Shown here in pieces: positions 42,939 through 53,957 of a stretch of DNA of 64,000 nucleotides. The notes beneath the pieces are model-generated. The model had not been told where the DNA came from. It searched no databases and saw only the letters and a list, made by a program, of their open reading frames with translations. The stretch is from Lysinibacillus odysseyi (GTDB lineage: Bacteria; Bacillota; Bacilli; Bacillales_A; Planococcaceae), in the NCBI GenBank assembly GCA_014595895.1, contig JABUKB010000002.1, positions 1-64,000 on the forward strand. Direction: 5' to 3'. The position numbers and the translations under genes are program-made. Within the stretch, counting starts at the first letter, position 1. Each line of letters begins with the position of its first letter.

Positions 42939-43865
42939 TTATATAAATAACCCTTCCATACTTAAGTAACGCTCTCCGTTGTCAGGCGCTATACATAATA
43001 CCCGTTTTCCTGGACCTAAGGCACGTGCTTTTTGAATAGCTGTCCAAACCGCTGCTCCTGCAGATGGTCCCACTAAAATACCTTCTAATCGTGCTAAGTC
43101 ACGTGTTGTTTGCAGTGCATCCTCATCTGATACTTGTACGATTCTGTCATAAACATCTGTATTTAGAATACTTGGTACAAACCCGGGACTTGTACCGACT
43201 AATTTATGAGGTCCAGGTTGCCCGCCTGAAAGTACAGGAGATCCTTGAGGTTCTACTACGATCACCTCTAGCTCCGGTAGCTGTTCTTTTAGAGCCTCGC
43301 CTGTTCCCGTAATCGTCCCTCCTGTTCCTGCAGTTGCAACAAATGCATCCAGTTTTCCATCTGTTTGCGCTAAAATTTCTGGCGCTGTCGTAACACGATG
43401 AATGGCAGGATTTGCTGGGTTTTCAAACTGTTGCGGGATAAAGCTATTTTCAATCTGACTTTGCAGCTCTATCGCCTTTTTCACGGCACCTGGCATTTTT
43501 TCAGCTGCAGGCGTCAGCACTACTTTGGCTCCATATGCCTGCAGAAGTAAAATGCGCTCTTTCGTCATATTATCAGGCATGACAAAAATCGATTTATAGC
43601 CTCTCGCCGCCGCATTCATTGCTAACCCAATGCCCGTATTGCCACTTGTAGGCTCAATAATAGTGGCCCCGGGTTGAATCACACCTTGCTCTTCAGCCGC
43701 ATCTATTAGCGATAAAGCAGCACGGTCCTTTACGCTGCCGCTCGGATTGAAATATTCTAATTTTACAAGTACCTCTGCGCACTGTTCATCGACTAAACGG
43801 TTCAATCTGACAACCGGCGTATTTCCCACTAATTCCATGATGGAACCATAAATCTTATTCACCAC
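42939..43865 (-). CDS. cysK: Cysteine synthase A (O-acetylserine sulfhydrylase)
   Basis: This 308-residue PLP enzyme makes cysteine from O-acetylserine and sulfide. The PLP lysine is in 'NPSGSVKDRAAL' (about residue 43). The substrate loop is 'EPTSGNTGIG', the PLP phosphate loop 'GTGGTITGTG', and the C-terminal serine that contacts the ring is in 'VGPSAGAAV'. Start is GTG 43865 after AGGAAGTG. A single-gene unit divergent from a thioredoxin-like gene. Confidence 0.96.
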   Translation of the reverse strand: MVNKIYGSIMELVGNTPVVRLNRLVDEQCAEVLVKLEYFNPSGSVKDRAALSLIDAAEEQGVIQPGATIIEPTSGNTGIGLAMNAAARGYKSIFVMPDNMTKERILLLQAYGAKVVLTPAAEKMPGAVKKAIELQSQIENSFIPQQFENPANPAIHRVTTAPEILAQTDGKLDAFVATAGTGGTITGTGEALKEQLPELEVIVVEPQGSPVLSGGQPGPHKLVGTSPGFVPSILNTDVYDRIVQVSDEDALQTTRDLARLEGILVGPSAGAAVWTAIQKARALGPGKRVLCIAPDNGERYLSMEGLFI

Positions 43866-44004
43866 TATGATTCACTTCCTAATTTTTTTAATATACTAAA
43901 TAATTACTCTTGATTTATAATACATAAATTCATAGTAGTTTACAAGGGTTTGAAATCGGGGTATGCTATGGATAGGTTAAATACATTGTAAGGAGTTTAT
44001 TTCC

Positions 44005-44319
44005 ATGGAAAATTTACAATCAGTAGAGCAATTTGAGCAATTGAAAAATGAAGAAGCCGTTGTATTTGTGTTCTCGGCAGATTGGTGTGGGGATTGTCGC
44101 TTCATCGACCCATTCATGCCGGAAGTGGTAGAAAAATTTCCGAACTATCGCTTCGTTAAAGTAGACCGCGATGCATTCATAGACCTTTGTATCGAGTTAG
44201 ACGTATTCGGCATTCCTAGCTTCCTTGTTTACCATAGCGGCGTTGAGGCAGGGCGCTTCGTCAGCAAGGACCGCAAAACACAAGAAGAAATCGAACAGTT
44301 TATTCAAAATTTAGCTTAA
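44005..44319 (+). CDS. Thioredoxin-like protein (CGDC)
   Basis: This 104-residue cytoplasmic thioredoxin-fold protein has active-site 'SADWCGDCRFIDPF' and the cis-Pro loop 'FGIPSFLVYH'. The dipeptide Gly-Asp between the cysteines differs from the GP of classical thioredoxin, as in the YtpP/YusE-type group. It shares pattern with the gene at 63403-63720 (CPDC). AAGGAGTTT precedes the ATG. It probably acts as a thiol-disulfide oxidoreductase with an unknown partner. Confidence 0.9.
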   Translation: MENLQSVEQFEQLKNEEAVVFVFSADWCGDCRFIDPFMPEVVEKFPNYRFVKVDRDAFIDLCIELDVFGIPSFLVYHSGVEAGRFVSKDRKTQEEIEQFIQNLA

Positions 44320-44322
44320 AGG

Positions 44323-44359
44323 AAAAAGCGATGTAGTCCATGACTACATCGCTTCTTTC
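44323..44359. terminator. Rho-independent terminator (bidirectional)
   Basis: AAGCGATGTAGTC and GACTACATCGCTT are perfect arms with a short loop, flanked by AAAA and TTCTTT. It lies between the thioredoxin-like gene and a convergent small gene. Confidence 0.92.
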
Positions 44360-44361
44360 TT

Positions 44362-44541
44362 TTAGTTTCTCTTTGCTGACTTTCCTGATTTCCCTAAAGT
44401 TTGTACAATACCTTCATATGTTCTGTCGGCATCTAAATTGCCTTTTTTCTTTTGGCCTAATGCATAAAAAATAATAATAACTGCTACTACTGCTACTGCG
44501 GCCGGCACTCCAAATGTGATTAAATAAAATAAATCAGCCAT
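44362..44541 (-). CDS. Small membrane protein, 59 residues
   Basis: This short gene is well supported by AAAGGAGAGAGC before its ATG and by clear composition. It has one hydrophobic helix (about residues 5-28, including 'GVPAAVAVVAVIIIFYALG'), then a basic 'QKKKGNLDADRTYEG' and a Lys/Ser-rich end. It is predicted to be a single-span membrane protein with a cytoplasmic tail. The family and role are unknown. It shares a bidirectional terminator with the thioredoxin-like gene. Confidence 0.72.
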   Translation of the reverse strand: MADLFYLITFGVPAAVAVVAVIIIFYALGQKKKGNLDADRTYEGIVQTLGKSGKSAKRN

Positions 44542-44736
44542 ATTAGCTCTCTCCTTTTTCCACTTATTAATCTGTACAAGTACCTCTCATAAAAGATACT
44601 ATCACCTTCTATTAGAACATTTATCTCAAACCCTGTAAATATTTAGCGGTTTAGAGGCACTAAAAAGTTACCAAATTGTGTCCTAATTCTTTTTCCCAGG
44701 ACATAATTTCAGGGATTTTCGATGATTTTATATAAA

Positions 44737-44772
44737 GAAAACCCGAAATACAAAGTTGTACTTCGGGTTTAA
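44737..44772 (-). terminator. Rho-independent terminator of the suf operon
   Basis: AAACCCGAA and TTCGGGTTT flank an inner TACAA/TTGTA stem. On the minus strand a T-rich tract follows. It lies 20 bases after sufB. Confidence 0.88.
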
Positions 44773-44792
44773 TAATGAGGTATCGAAGAAAA

Positions 44793-46190
44793 TTATCCGA
44801 TTGACCCTTCCATCTCGAACTTGATCAGACGGTTCATTTCTACTGCGTATTCCATTGGTAATTCTTTAGTGAATGGCTCAATGAAGCCCATTACGATCAT
44901 TTCTGTCGCTTCCTCTTCAGAAATACCACGAGACATTAAGTAGAATAATTGTTCTTCAGATACTTTTGAAACTTTCGCTTCGTGCTCTAAAGATACGTTG
45001 TCATTTAAAATCTCATTGTATGGAATTGTGTCTGAAGTAGACTGGTTATCCATGATTAATGTATCACATTCGATGTTTGCACGTGCGCCTGTTGCTTTTG
45101 GACCGAAACGCACGATACCACGATAGCTTACTTTACCACCTTGCTTCGCAATCGATTTAGATACGATTGTTGAAGATGTATTTGGTGCTAAGTGAATCAT
45201 TTTCGCACCTGCATCTTGGTGTTGACCTTTACCTGCTAATGCGATAGATAATGTCATACCACGAGCGCCTTCTCCTTTTAGGATACAAGCTGGGTATTTC
45301 ATTGTTAATTTAGAACCAATATTACCGTCGATCCATTCCATTGTACCGTTCTCTTCAACGACTGTACGTTTCGTTACTAAGTTGTACACGTTGTTTGCCC
45401 AGTTTTGGATTGTTGTATAACGGCAATATGCGTTTTTACCAACGATGATTTCTACTACCGCTGAGTGTAGAGAGTTCGTTGTATAAACAGGCGCTGTACA
45501 TCCTTCTACGTAGTGTACGTGTGCATCTTCGTCTACGATGATTAACGTACGCTCGAATTGCCCCATGTTCTCAGAGTTAATACGGAAGTAAGCTTGTAAT
45601 GGTGTTTCTACCTTTACACCTGGTGGTACATAGATAAATGAACCACCTGACCATACTGCTGAGTTCAGTGCTGCGAACTTATTGTCCGTGTAAGGAATAA
45701 CTGTACCCCAGTATTTTTTGAAGATTTCTTCGTTTTCTTTCAGTGCTGAGTCTGTATCTTTGAACACGATACCAAGGTCTTCAAGATCTTGCTTCATGTT
45801 GTGATATACTACCTCTGATTCGTACTGAGCAGATACACCTGCTAAGTACTTTTGCTCTGCTTCCGGGATACCTAATTTATCAAACGTTGCTTTGATTTCT
45901 TCAGGCACTTCATCCCATGATCTTTGTGTTGCTTCAGATGGTTTTACGTAGTACGTAATTTCATCGAAGTTTAATGCAGAAAGATCGCCGCCCCATTGTG
46001 GCATTGGCATTTTATAGAATTGTTCAAGAGCTTTCAAGCGGTAGTCAAGCATCCACTGAGGCTCTTCTTTCATGTTTGAGATTTCACGTACGATTTCTTC
46101 TGTTAACCCACGTTCAGAACGGAAAATAGATACGTCCTTATCATGGAAGCCATATTTGTAATCGCCGATATCAGGCATTTTTTTAGCCAT
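44793..46190 (-). CDS. sufB: Fe-S cluster assembly protein SufB
   Basis: This 465-residue scaffold component of the SufBCD complex builds Fe-S clusters. Seen are '[21 protein letters not shown]' at the N-terminus, the '[10 protein letters not shown]' Cys region of the beta-helix core and '[20 protein letters not shown]' at the C-terminus. ATG 46190 follows GGAGGAGACA. It is the last gene of sufCDSUB, separated from sufU by 139 bases that hold a nested inverted repeat. Confidence 0.96.
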   Translation of the reverse strand: MAKKMPDIGDYKYGFHDKDVSIFRSERGLTEEIVREISNMKEEPQWMLDYRLKALEQFYKMPMPQWGGDLSALNFDEITYYVKPSEATQRSWDEVPEEIKATFDKLGIPEAEQKYLAGVSAQYESEVVYHNMKQDLEDLGIVFKDTDSALKENEEIFKKYWGTVIPYTDNKFAALNSAVWSGGSFIYVPPGVKVETPLQAYFRINSENMGQFERTLIIVDEDAHVHYVEGCTAPVYTTNSLHSAVVEIIVGKNAYCRYTTIQNWANNVYNLVTKRTVVEENGTMEWIDGNIGSKLTMKYPACILKGEGARGMTLSIALAGKGQHQDAGAKMIHLAPNTSSTIVSKSIAKQGGKVSYRGIVRFGPKATGARANIECDTLIMDNQSTSDTIPYNEILNDNVSLEHEAKVSKVSEEQLFYLMSRGISEEEATEMIVMGFIEPFTKELPMEYAVEMNRLIKFEMEGSIG

Positions 46191-46220
46191 GTTGTCTCCT
46201 CCGTTCAAATTTAGAAAGTG

Positions 46221-46311
46221 CTAAAGCGCTTGTTCTTCTACCATACATCTCGAAAAGACCTTTACACATGTAAAATCTTTTAAACTAAAATATAAAGAGA
46301 TAGCGCTTTAG
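46221..46311 (-). other. Nested inverted repeat inside the suf operon
   Basis: CTAAAGCGCT (46221-46230) and AGCGCTTTAG (46302-46311) are perfect arms. Inside are ATCTC/GAGAT and AAAGACCTTTAC/GTAAAATCTTT arms, giving a nested hairpin in the sufU-sufB spacer. There is no T tract, so it is not a plain terminator. It could be an mRNA-processing or stability element or a regulated leader for sufB; function is unknown. Confidence 0.5.
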
Positions 46312-46329
46312 CCTAGACAGTGTAAAGAG

Positions 46330-49293
<2,964 letters not shown>

Positions 49294-49312
49294 CTTTTTT
49301 CGTCCTCCTCGA

Positions 49313-50092
49313 TTATGCTTCTTCTGTTACTGTTGCATCTTCAATGCCTAACTCAGCCTTAATCCACTCGTAACCTTCAGTTTCTAATTTCTGAGCTAGT
49401 TCTTTACCGCCTGATTTCACTACTTTACCTTGCATCATTACGTGTACGTAATCAGGTGTAATGTAGTTTAATAAACGTTGATAGTGTGTAATCATTAAGC
49501 AGCCGAAACCTTCGCCGCGCATTTCATTGATTCCTTTTGATACTACTTTAAGGGCATCGATATCAAGACCTGAGTCGATTTCATCAAGAATACCGAAAGT
49601 TGGTTTAATCATCATTAATTGTAAAATTTCATTGCGTTTTTTCTCACCGCCGGAGAAGCCTTCGTTTAAATAACGTTGAGACATTTCTTCTGGCATTTCT
49701 AAGAATTCCATTGTTTTATCTAATTCACGGATGAATTTCATTAGAGAAATCTCATCGCCTTCTTCACGACGTGCATTGATTGCAGAACGCAAGAAGTCAG
49801 CGTTTGTTACGCCAGCGATTTCAGATGGATATTGCATAGCTAGGAAAAGACCTGCTTTACCACGCTCATCTACTTCCATTTCTAACACGTTTTCACCATC
49901 AAGTAAGATTTCACCTTGTGTTACTTCGTATTTCGGGTGACCCATGATTGCTGATGCTAATGTTGATTTACCGGTACCGTTTGGACCCATGATTGCGTGT
50001 ACTTCGTTTGTGTTAATTGTTAGGTTTACACCTTTTAAAATCTCTTTACCGTCGATTTCAACGTGAAGATCTTTAATTTCTAAAGTTGCCAT
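49313..50092 (-). CDS. sufC: Fe-S cluster assembly ATPase SufC
   Basis: This 259-residue ABC-type ATPase has Walker A 'GPNGTGKST', Q-loop region 'LFLAMQYPSEI', signature 'FSGGEKKR', Walker B 'FGILDEIDSGLD' and 'LMITHYQRLL'. It is not a transporter; it drives conformational change in SufBD. First gene of the sufCDSUB operon, the standard Firmicutes order, with TGGAGGGTAA before its ATG. Confidence 0.97.
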   Translation of the reverse strand: MATLEIKDLHVEIDGKEILKGVNLTINTNEVHAIMGPNGTGKSTLASAIMGHPKYEVTQGEILLDGENVLEMEVDERGKAGLFLAMQYPSEIAGVTNADFLRSAINARREEGDEISLMKFIRELDKTMEFLEMPEEMSQRYLNEGFSGGEKKRNEILQLMMIKPTFGILDEIDSGLDIDALKVVSKGINEMRGEGFGCLMITHYQRLLNYITPDYVHVMMQGKVVKSGGKELAQKLETEGYEWIKAELGIEDATVTEEA

Positions 50093-50333
50093 TAGTTACC
50101 CTCCATATGTTCAATTGCACGGCCTTGCCATTGCATTATTTCATCATAACTCATCTTAACTGAAATAGGTATTAGTTGCAAATACTTTAGAATGATTTTA
50201 ATTAAATAGGTACAGACCATTAGATGAAAACGTTACCAATCTTAGGTTTAACATTAATATACAGTAATTTTTCTGGTTTTATGTTTTTTCAATAAGGTCC
50301 CTTATATTGAGAAATTAATTTTACCTATCTCCA

Positions 50334-50377
50334 CAAAAAAAGAAATAACTATGCAAAACCTAATACATAGTTATTTC
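50334..50377 (-). terminator. Rho-independent terminator of a short upstream transcript
   Basis: On the minus strand AAATAACTATG and CATAGTTATTT are perfect 11-base arms followed by CTTTTTTT. It lies about 240 bases upstream of sufC and follows a small ribosome-site-bearing reading frame, so it marks the end of a separate minus-strand transcript. Confidence 0.85.
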
Positions 50378-50391
50378 CTATCTAAAGTATA

Positions 50392-50621
50392 TTAAACTTG
50401 AGTATGGCAAACTTTTTTACTGTTTATCATGCCTTTACAGTAGACCGATTTACACTGCTGATTTCCATGCTCTAAACGATTGAAATATTCTAGCCCTTTT
50501 GTTACAAACCCGCGAGAAGCTATTTCTTCAACTCCTGCATACCAGCTGATTCTGCATGTATCATGTTCAAAAATCGATGAGTATAAAGACCTTGCGATTG
50601 TGAAAATTGATGAAATGTCAT
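50392..50621 (-). pseudogene. Small, possibly frameshifted gene upstream of sufC
   Basis: On the minus strand a strong TAGGAGGAATGAC precedes ATG 50621. The frame codes 33 residues ('MTFHQFSQSQGLYTHRFLNM', 'IHAESAGMQELKK') and stops at 50520. A second frame, open across the same region, continues for about 42 more codons with 'FVTKGLEYFNRLEHGNQQCK' and ends at 50392, 15 bases before a terminator. One single-base shift would join them into about 76 residues. I do not recognise the product. Either a short real gene or a frameshifted remnant. Confidence 0.4.
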
Positions 50622-50733
50622 TGTCATTCCTCCTAATACTTTTATCTCATGCGAACGGATAGTGAATTATTATCGTATTTACATTTTAAGGTTTTCAAAA
50701 TAATATTAACAATATATAGTTAGGGTGGAATCC

Positions 50734-50748
50734 ATCTAAAAAATAGAT
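50734..50748. promoter_or_regulatory. LysR-type inverted repeat upstream of gltC
   Basis: ATCTA-N5-TAGAT is a perfect short inverted repeat that also fits the T-N11-A pattern of LysR-type regulator sites. It lies 17 bases before the gltC start codon. It is AT-rich, so chance cannot be excluded, but it is a plausible autoregulatory site. Confidence 0.45.
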
Positions 50749-50764
50749 AAATGAGGTGAAAAAA

Positions 50765-51667
50765 GTGGAATTACGTCAATTGCGCTATTTCGTTGAGGTC
50801 GCAGAACGGGAACATATTTCTGAAGCAGCTGAACATCTTCATGTTGCCCAATCAGCGATTAGCCGGCAAATTGCTAATCTAGAAGAAGAGCTGGGCGCAG
50901 CTCTATTTGAAAGAATCGGAAGAAACGTAAAACTTACGCCGGTTGGCAAAATATTTTTGGAGCATACGATTACAGCACTGAGTGCTATTGATTTTGCAGC
51001 GAAACAGGTAGAAGAATATTTAGACCCAGCCAAAGGAACCATTAAAATTGGCTTTCCGACAAGTTTAGCTAGCTATGTTTTGCCGACTGTTATTTCTGCC
51101 TTCAAAAAACAATACCCAGATGTGTCATTCCATTTGCGCCAAGGTTCCTATAAATACTTAATTGAAGCAGTCAAAAATCGTGAATTAAACCTTGCCTTTT
51201 TGGGACCGTTACCGCCAAAAGATGAAGCCATCGCTACAACCATCTTATTTAGCGAAAATATTCATGCTCTGTTACCAGCCAATCATCCTCTCGCCAAAAG
51301 AGAATCTATTAATTTACTAGATTTACGCAATGATCATTTTGTATTATTTCCAGAAGGGTATATTTTACATCAAGTAGCGATCGATGCTTGCCGATCAGCT
51401 GGATTCTTCCCTACCATTACTTCTGAAGGAGAAGATATGGATGCTCTCAAAGGCTTAGTAGCTGCTGGCATAGGTGTCACATTATTGCCTGAAAGCTCCC
51501 TGTATGATACGAGTGAACGCTTTACTGTCAAAGTGCCCGTTGCCATGCCTGTACTAAGGCGTACGGTTGGCATTATTTCTCCGACCAACCGGGAGCTTGC
51601 GCCTTCAGAGTTAGTATTTTTGGATTTTGTCGCAAGTTTCTTCTCTCGATTATCGCAATTCCAATAG
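50765..51667 (+). CDS. gltC: LysR-family transcriptional regulator GltC
   Basis: This 300-residue LysR-type regulator begins 'ELRQLRYFVEVAEREHISEA', followed by an HTH 'HVAQSAISRQIANLEEEL' and an effector domain with 'TIKIGFPTSLASYVLPTVIS', 'LRQGSYKYLIEAV' and 'GEDMDALKGLVAAGIGVTLL'. By memory this is strikingly like B. subtilis GltC, activator of glutamate synthase genes in response to 2-oxoglutarate/glutamate. GTG 50765 follows GAGGTG. Unlike B. subtilis, gltAB is not divergent from it here: the suf side lies upstream. Confidence 0.9.
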   Translation: MELRQLRYFVEVAEREHISEAAEHLHVAQSAISRQIANLEEELGAALFERIGRNVKLTPVGKIFLEHTITALSAIDFAAKQVEEYLDPAKGTIKIGFPTSLASYVLPTVISAFKKQYPDVSFHLRQGSYKYLIEAVKNRELNLAFLGPLPPKDEAIATTILFSENIHALLPANHPLAKRESINLLDLRNDHFVLFPEGYILHQVAIDACRSAGFFPTITSEGEDMDALKGLVAAGIGVTLLPESSLYDTSERFTVKVPVAMPVLRRTVGIISPTNRELAPSELVFLDFVASFFSRLSQFQ

Positions 51668-51782
51668 CAAAGAAGGACCGTCTGAAAGTCATTTTGAAAC
51701 GGAACTTTTGAGTCGAGGATGGTAGCATTTTGTTACGACTACCGTAGGAACAATCTTCCTAAGAGATCATGATCAAATAAAA

Positions 51783-51824
51783 CAAGGGGTGTTCAAAAAG
51801 TTTTGCTTTTTGAACACCCCTTTC
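51783..51824 (+). terminator. Rho-independent terminator
   Basis: AGGGGTGTTCAAAAAG and CTTTTTGAACACCCCT pair perfectly around a short loop. It is almost identical to the hairpin at 7182-7222. It lies about 115 bases after gltC. Confidence 0.9.
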
Positions 51825-51863
51825 GCATGGACTTAAAGTTTATATCACTCACGCAATCATACA

Positions 51864-51899
51864 ACAAAAAACTCCGAAGACAAGTGGTCCCCGGAGCTG
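51864..51899 (-). terminator. Rho-independent terminator after the second metQ
   Basis: On the minus strand GCTCCGGGGAC and GTCTTCGGAGT form a stem followed by TTTTTT. It is a diverged copy of the terminator at 52916-52952, indicating that the duplication included the terminator. Confidence 0.88.
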
Positions 51900-51908
51900 C
51901 ATTTTCAA

Positions 51909-52781
51909 TTATTCAGAAACTGGCAGAACAGCACCGTTCCACTCTTCTAAAATGAACTCTTGAATTTCTTCAGAACGCAATACTTCAACTAAGCGAGCAA
52001 TGGCTTCGTTATCTTTATCTTCTGCACGTACCGCAATCACGTTTACGTACTCAGAAGCACCGTCTTCAATCGCAATTGAATCTTCAACTGGACTAATGCC
52101 AGCATCGATTGCGAAGTTCGAGTTGATTACAACTGCATCGCCTTCATTGTTTTGGTAGTACTGCACTAACATTTCTGGTGCAGAACTTGCATCAATGTTT
52201 AAATTTTTCGGATTTTCTACAATATCCTTTAACTCAGCAGCTGATTTTTCTACGCCCTCTGCTAATTTAATTAAACCATTCGCTTCCAGTAAAGAAAGGA
52301 TACGGCCTTGTTCTGCTACAGAGTTTGAAATGATGATTGTTGCCCCCTCTGGTAACTCATCAAGTGATTTGTACTTTGTAGAATAAATCGCCATTGGCTC
52401 TACGTGGATACCGCCAGCACTCACAAAGTCAAAACCATTTTCTGCAATTGCATTGTTTAAGTATGGGATGTGCTGGAAGTAGTTCGCATCTAGATCCCCT
52501 GTATCCAAGTGCTCGTTCGGCAATACATAATCTTGATAAGGCTCAATCTGCAATTTGATGCCTTCCTCTTCTAAAATTGGTTTCGCTTGCTCTAAAATAA
52601 TATCGTGCAGACCGTATGAAGCACCGACTACAAGTGTTGTTTCTTCTGCTGTTTCCTTCTCTGTTTCTGTTTCAGTAACTGTTGTTTTGTCTGTTGCTGT
52701 GTCTTTTTCATCTGATCCGCATGCTGCTAACGCAACAGCTAATGTTGGTACTGCTAGTAATGTCAAATGCTTCTTTTTCAT
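51909..52781 (-). CDS. metQ: Methionine-binding lipoprotein MetQ, second (tandem) copy
   Basis: This 290-residue NlpA-family lipoprotein has a signal peptide ending in lipobox 'VALAAC'. The mature part has the methionine-binding fold 'GASYGLHDIILEQAKPILEE', 'DLDANYFQHIPYLNNAI' and 'SSAPEMLVQYYQNNEGDAVV'. It is a close paralogue of the next gene upstream (52962-53822), differing by scattered substitutions and a longer Thr/Glu-rich linker after the lipobox. A terminator separates the two, so this copy needs read-through or its own promoter. Ligand preference may have shifted, but that is speculation. Confidence 0.94.
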   Translation of the reverse strand: MKKKHLTLLAVPTLAVALAACGSDEKDTATDKTTVTETETEKETAEETTLVVGASYGLHDIILEQAKPILEEEGIKLQIEPYQDYVLPNEHLDTGDLDANYFQHIPYLNNAIAENGFDFVSAGGIHVEPMAIYSTKYKSLDELPEGATIIISNSVAEQGRILSLLEANGLIKLAEGVEKSAAELKDIVENPKNLNIDASSAPEMLVQYYQNNEGDAVVINSNFAIDAGISPVEDSIAIEDGASEYVNVIAVRAEDKDNEAIARLVEVLRSEEIQEFILEEWNGAVLPVSE

Positions 52782-52915
52782 CCTAAAATCCCCTTTTCCT
52801 ACCTGTTTAATATGATTAAGGTAACTATACTATATAATACCATCTATTTCAATATATTCTGAAAAATATTTCTTTAGTGAAAAGATTCATGCGCTGTTAC
52901 CAGGCAATCAGCCTA

Positions 52916-52952
52916 TAAAAAGGCTCCGGAGACAATTGGTCTCCGGAGCTAC
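52916..52952 (-). terminator. Rho-independent terminator after the first metQ
   Basis: AGCTCCGGAGAC and GTCTCCGGAGCC form a strong stem on the minus strand followed by TTTTTAT. It lies 10 bases after the first metQ and before the second copy. Confidence 0.93.
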
Positions 52953-52961
52953 CATTTTTGT

Positions 52962-53822
52962 TTATTCAGAAACTGGCAGAACAGCGCCGTCCCACTCTTC
53001 TAAAATGAACTCTTGAATTTCTTCAGAGCGCAATACTTCAACTAAGCGAGCAATGGCTTCATTATCTTTATCTTCTTCACGTACCGCAATCACGTTTACG
53101 TACTCAGAAGTGCCATCTTCAATCGCGATTGAATCTTCAAGCGGGTTAATACCAGCATCGATTGCAAAGTTTGAGTTGATCACGACTGCATCGCCTTCAT
53201 CATTTTGGTAGTACTGCACTAACATTTCTGGTGCAGAGCTTGCATCAATGTTTAAGTTTTTCGGGTTTTCCACAATATCTTTTATCTCAGCAGATGATTT
53301 TTCTACACCCTCCGCTAATTTAATTAAACCATTGGCTTCCAGTAAAGAAAGGATACGGCCTTGGTCTGTTACAGAGTTGGAAATGATGATTGTTGCCCCG
53401 TCTGGTAACTCATCAAGTGATTTATACTTTGTAGAGTAAACTCCTAATGGCTCTACATGGATACCACCAGCATTGACAAAATCATAACCATTTTCCTCAA
53501 TTGCATTATTTAAGTATGGAATGTGTTGGAAGTAGTTCGCATCTAGATCGCCAGTATCCAAATGCTCGTTTGGCAATACATAGTCTTGATAAGGCTCGAT
53601 CTGCAATGTGATGCCTTCCTCTTCTAAAATTGGCTTTGCTTGCTCTAAAATAATATCGTGCAGACCATATGAAGCACCGATAACAATTGTCGTATCTTCT
53701 GCTGTTTCTGATTCAGTACCTGTTGCTTTGTCTGTTGTTGTGTCCTTTTCATCCGAGCCGCATGCTGCTAATGCAACGGCTAATGTTGGTACTGTTACTA
53801 ATGCTAAATGTTTCTTTTTCAT
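52962..53822 (-). CDS. metQ: Methionine-binding lipoprotein MetQ, first copy
   Basis: This 286-residue lipoprotein of the NlpA family has lipobox 'VALAAC'. It is the substrate receptor for the MetNP transporter encoded just upstream. Motifs 'GASYGLHDIILEQAKPILEE', 'YQDYVLPNEHLDTGDLDANY' and 'KNLNIDASSAPEMLVQYYQN' are present. AAAAGGAGAT precedes the ATG. It is separated from metP by 135 bases that contain a perfect hairpin, and is followed by a terminator and a second copy of itself. Confidence 0.95.
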   Translation of the reverse strand: MKKKHLALVTVPTLAVALAACGSDEKDTTTDKATGTESETAEDTTIVIGASYGLHDIILEQAKPILEEEGITLQIEPYQDYVLPNEHLDTGDLDANYFQHIPYLNNAIEENGYDFVNAGGIHVEPLGVYSTKYKSLDELPDGATIIISNSVTDQGRILSLLEANGLIKLAEGVEKSSAEIKDIVENPKNLNIDASSAPEMLVQYYQNDEGDAVVINSNFAIDAGINPLEDSIAIEDGTSEYVNVIAVREEDKDNEAIARLVEVLRSEEIQEFILEEWDGAVLPVSE

Positions 53823-53922
53823 GTTAAAATCTCCTTTTCCCTACCTGTTTAATAGAATGAAGTGAACTCTATTATATCAATGTAAAATATTACAAACTTT
53901 TCCGAAAAATCATTCGAGTTTT

Positions 53923-53950
53923 TAGTAGCTTAAGTTTCCTTAAGCTACTA
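53923..53950. other. Perfect hairpin between metP and metQ
   Basis: TAGTAGCTTAAG and CTTAAGCTACTA are perfect 12-base arms around TTTC, inside the spacer of a co-oriented operon. On the minus strand it is followed by AAAAA rather than T, so it is unlikely to be a simple terminator in the operon direction. It may be a processing or mRNA-stabilising structure. Confidence 0.55.
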
Positions 53951-53957
53951 GGCATGA

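Noticed and set aside
51909-53822. Possibility that the two metQ copies are an assembly artefact
   Set aside because: The copies differ by many scattered substitutions, a linker-length change and diverged terminators, which a collapsed or repeated assembly would not produce.
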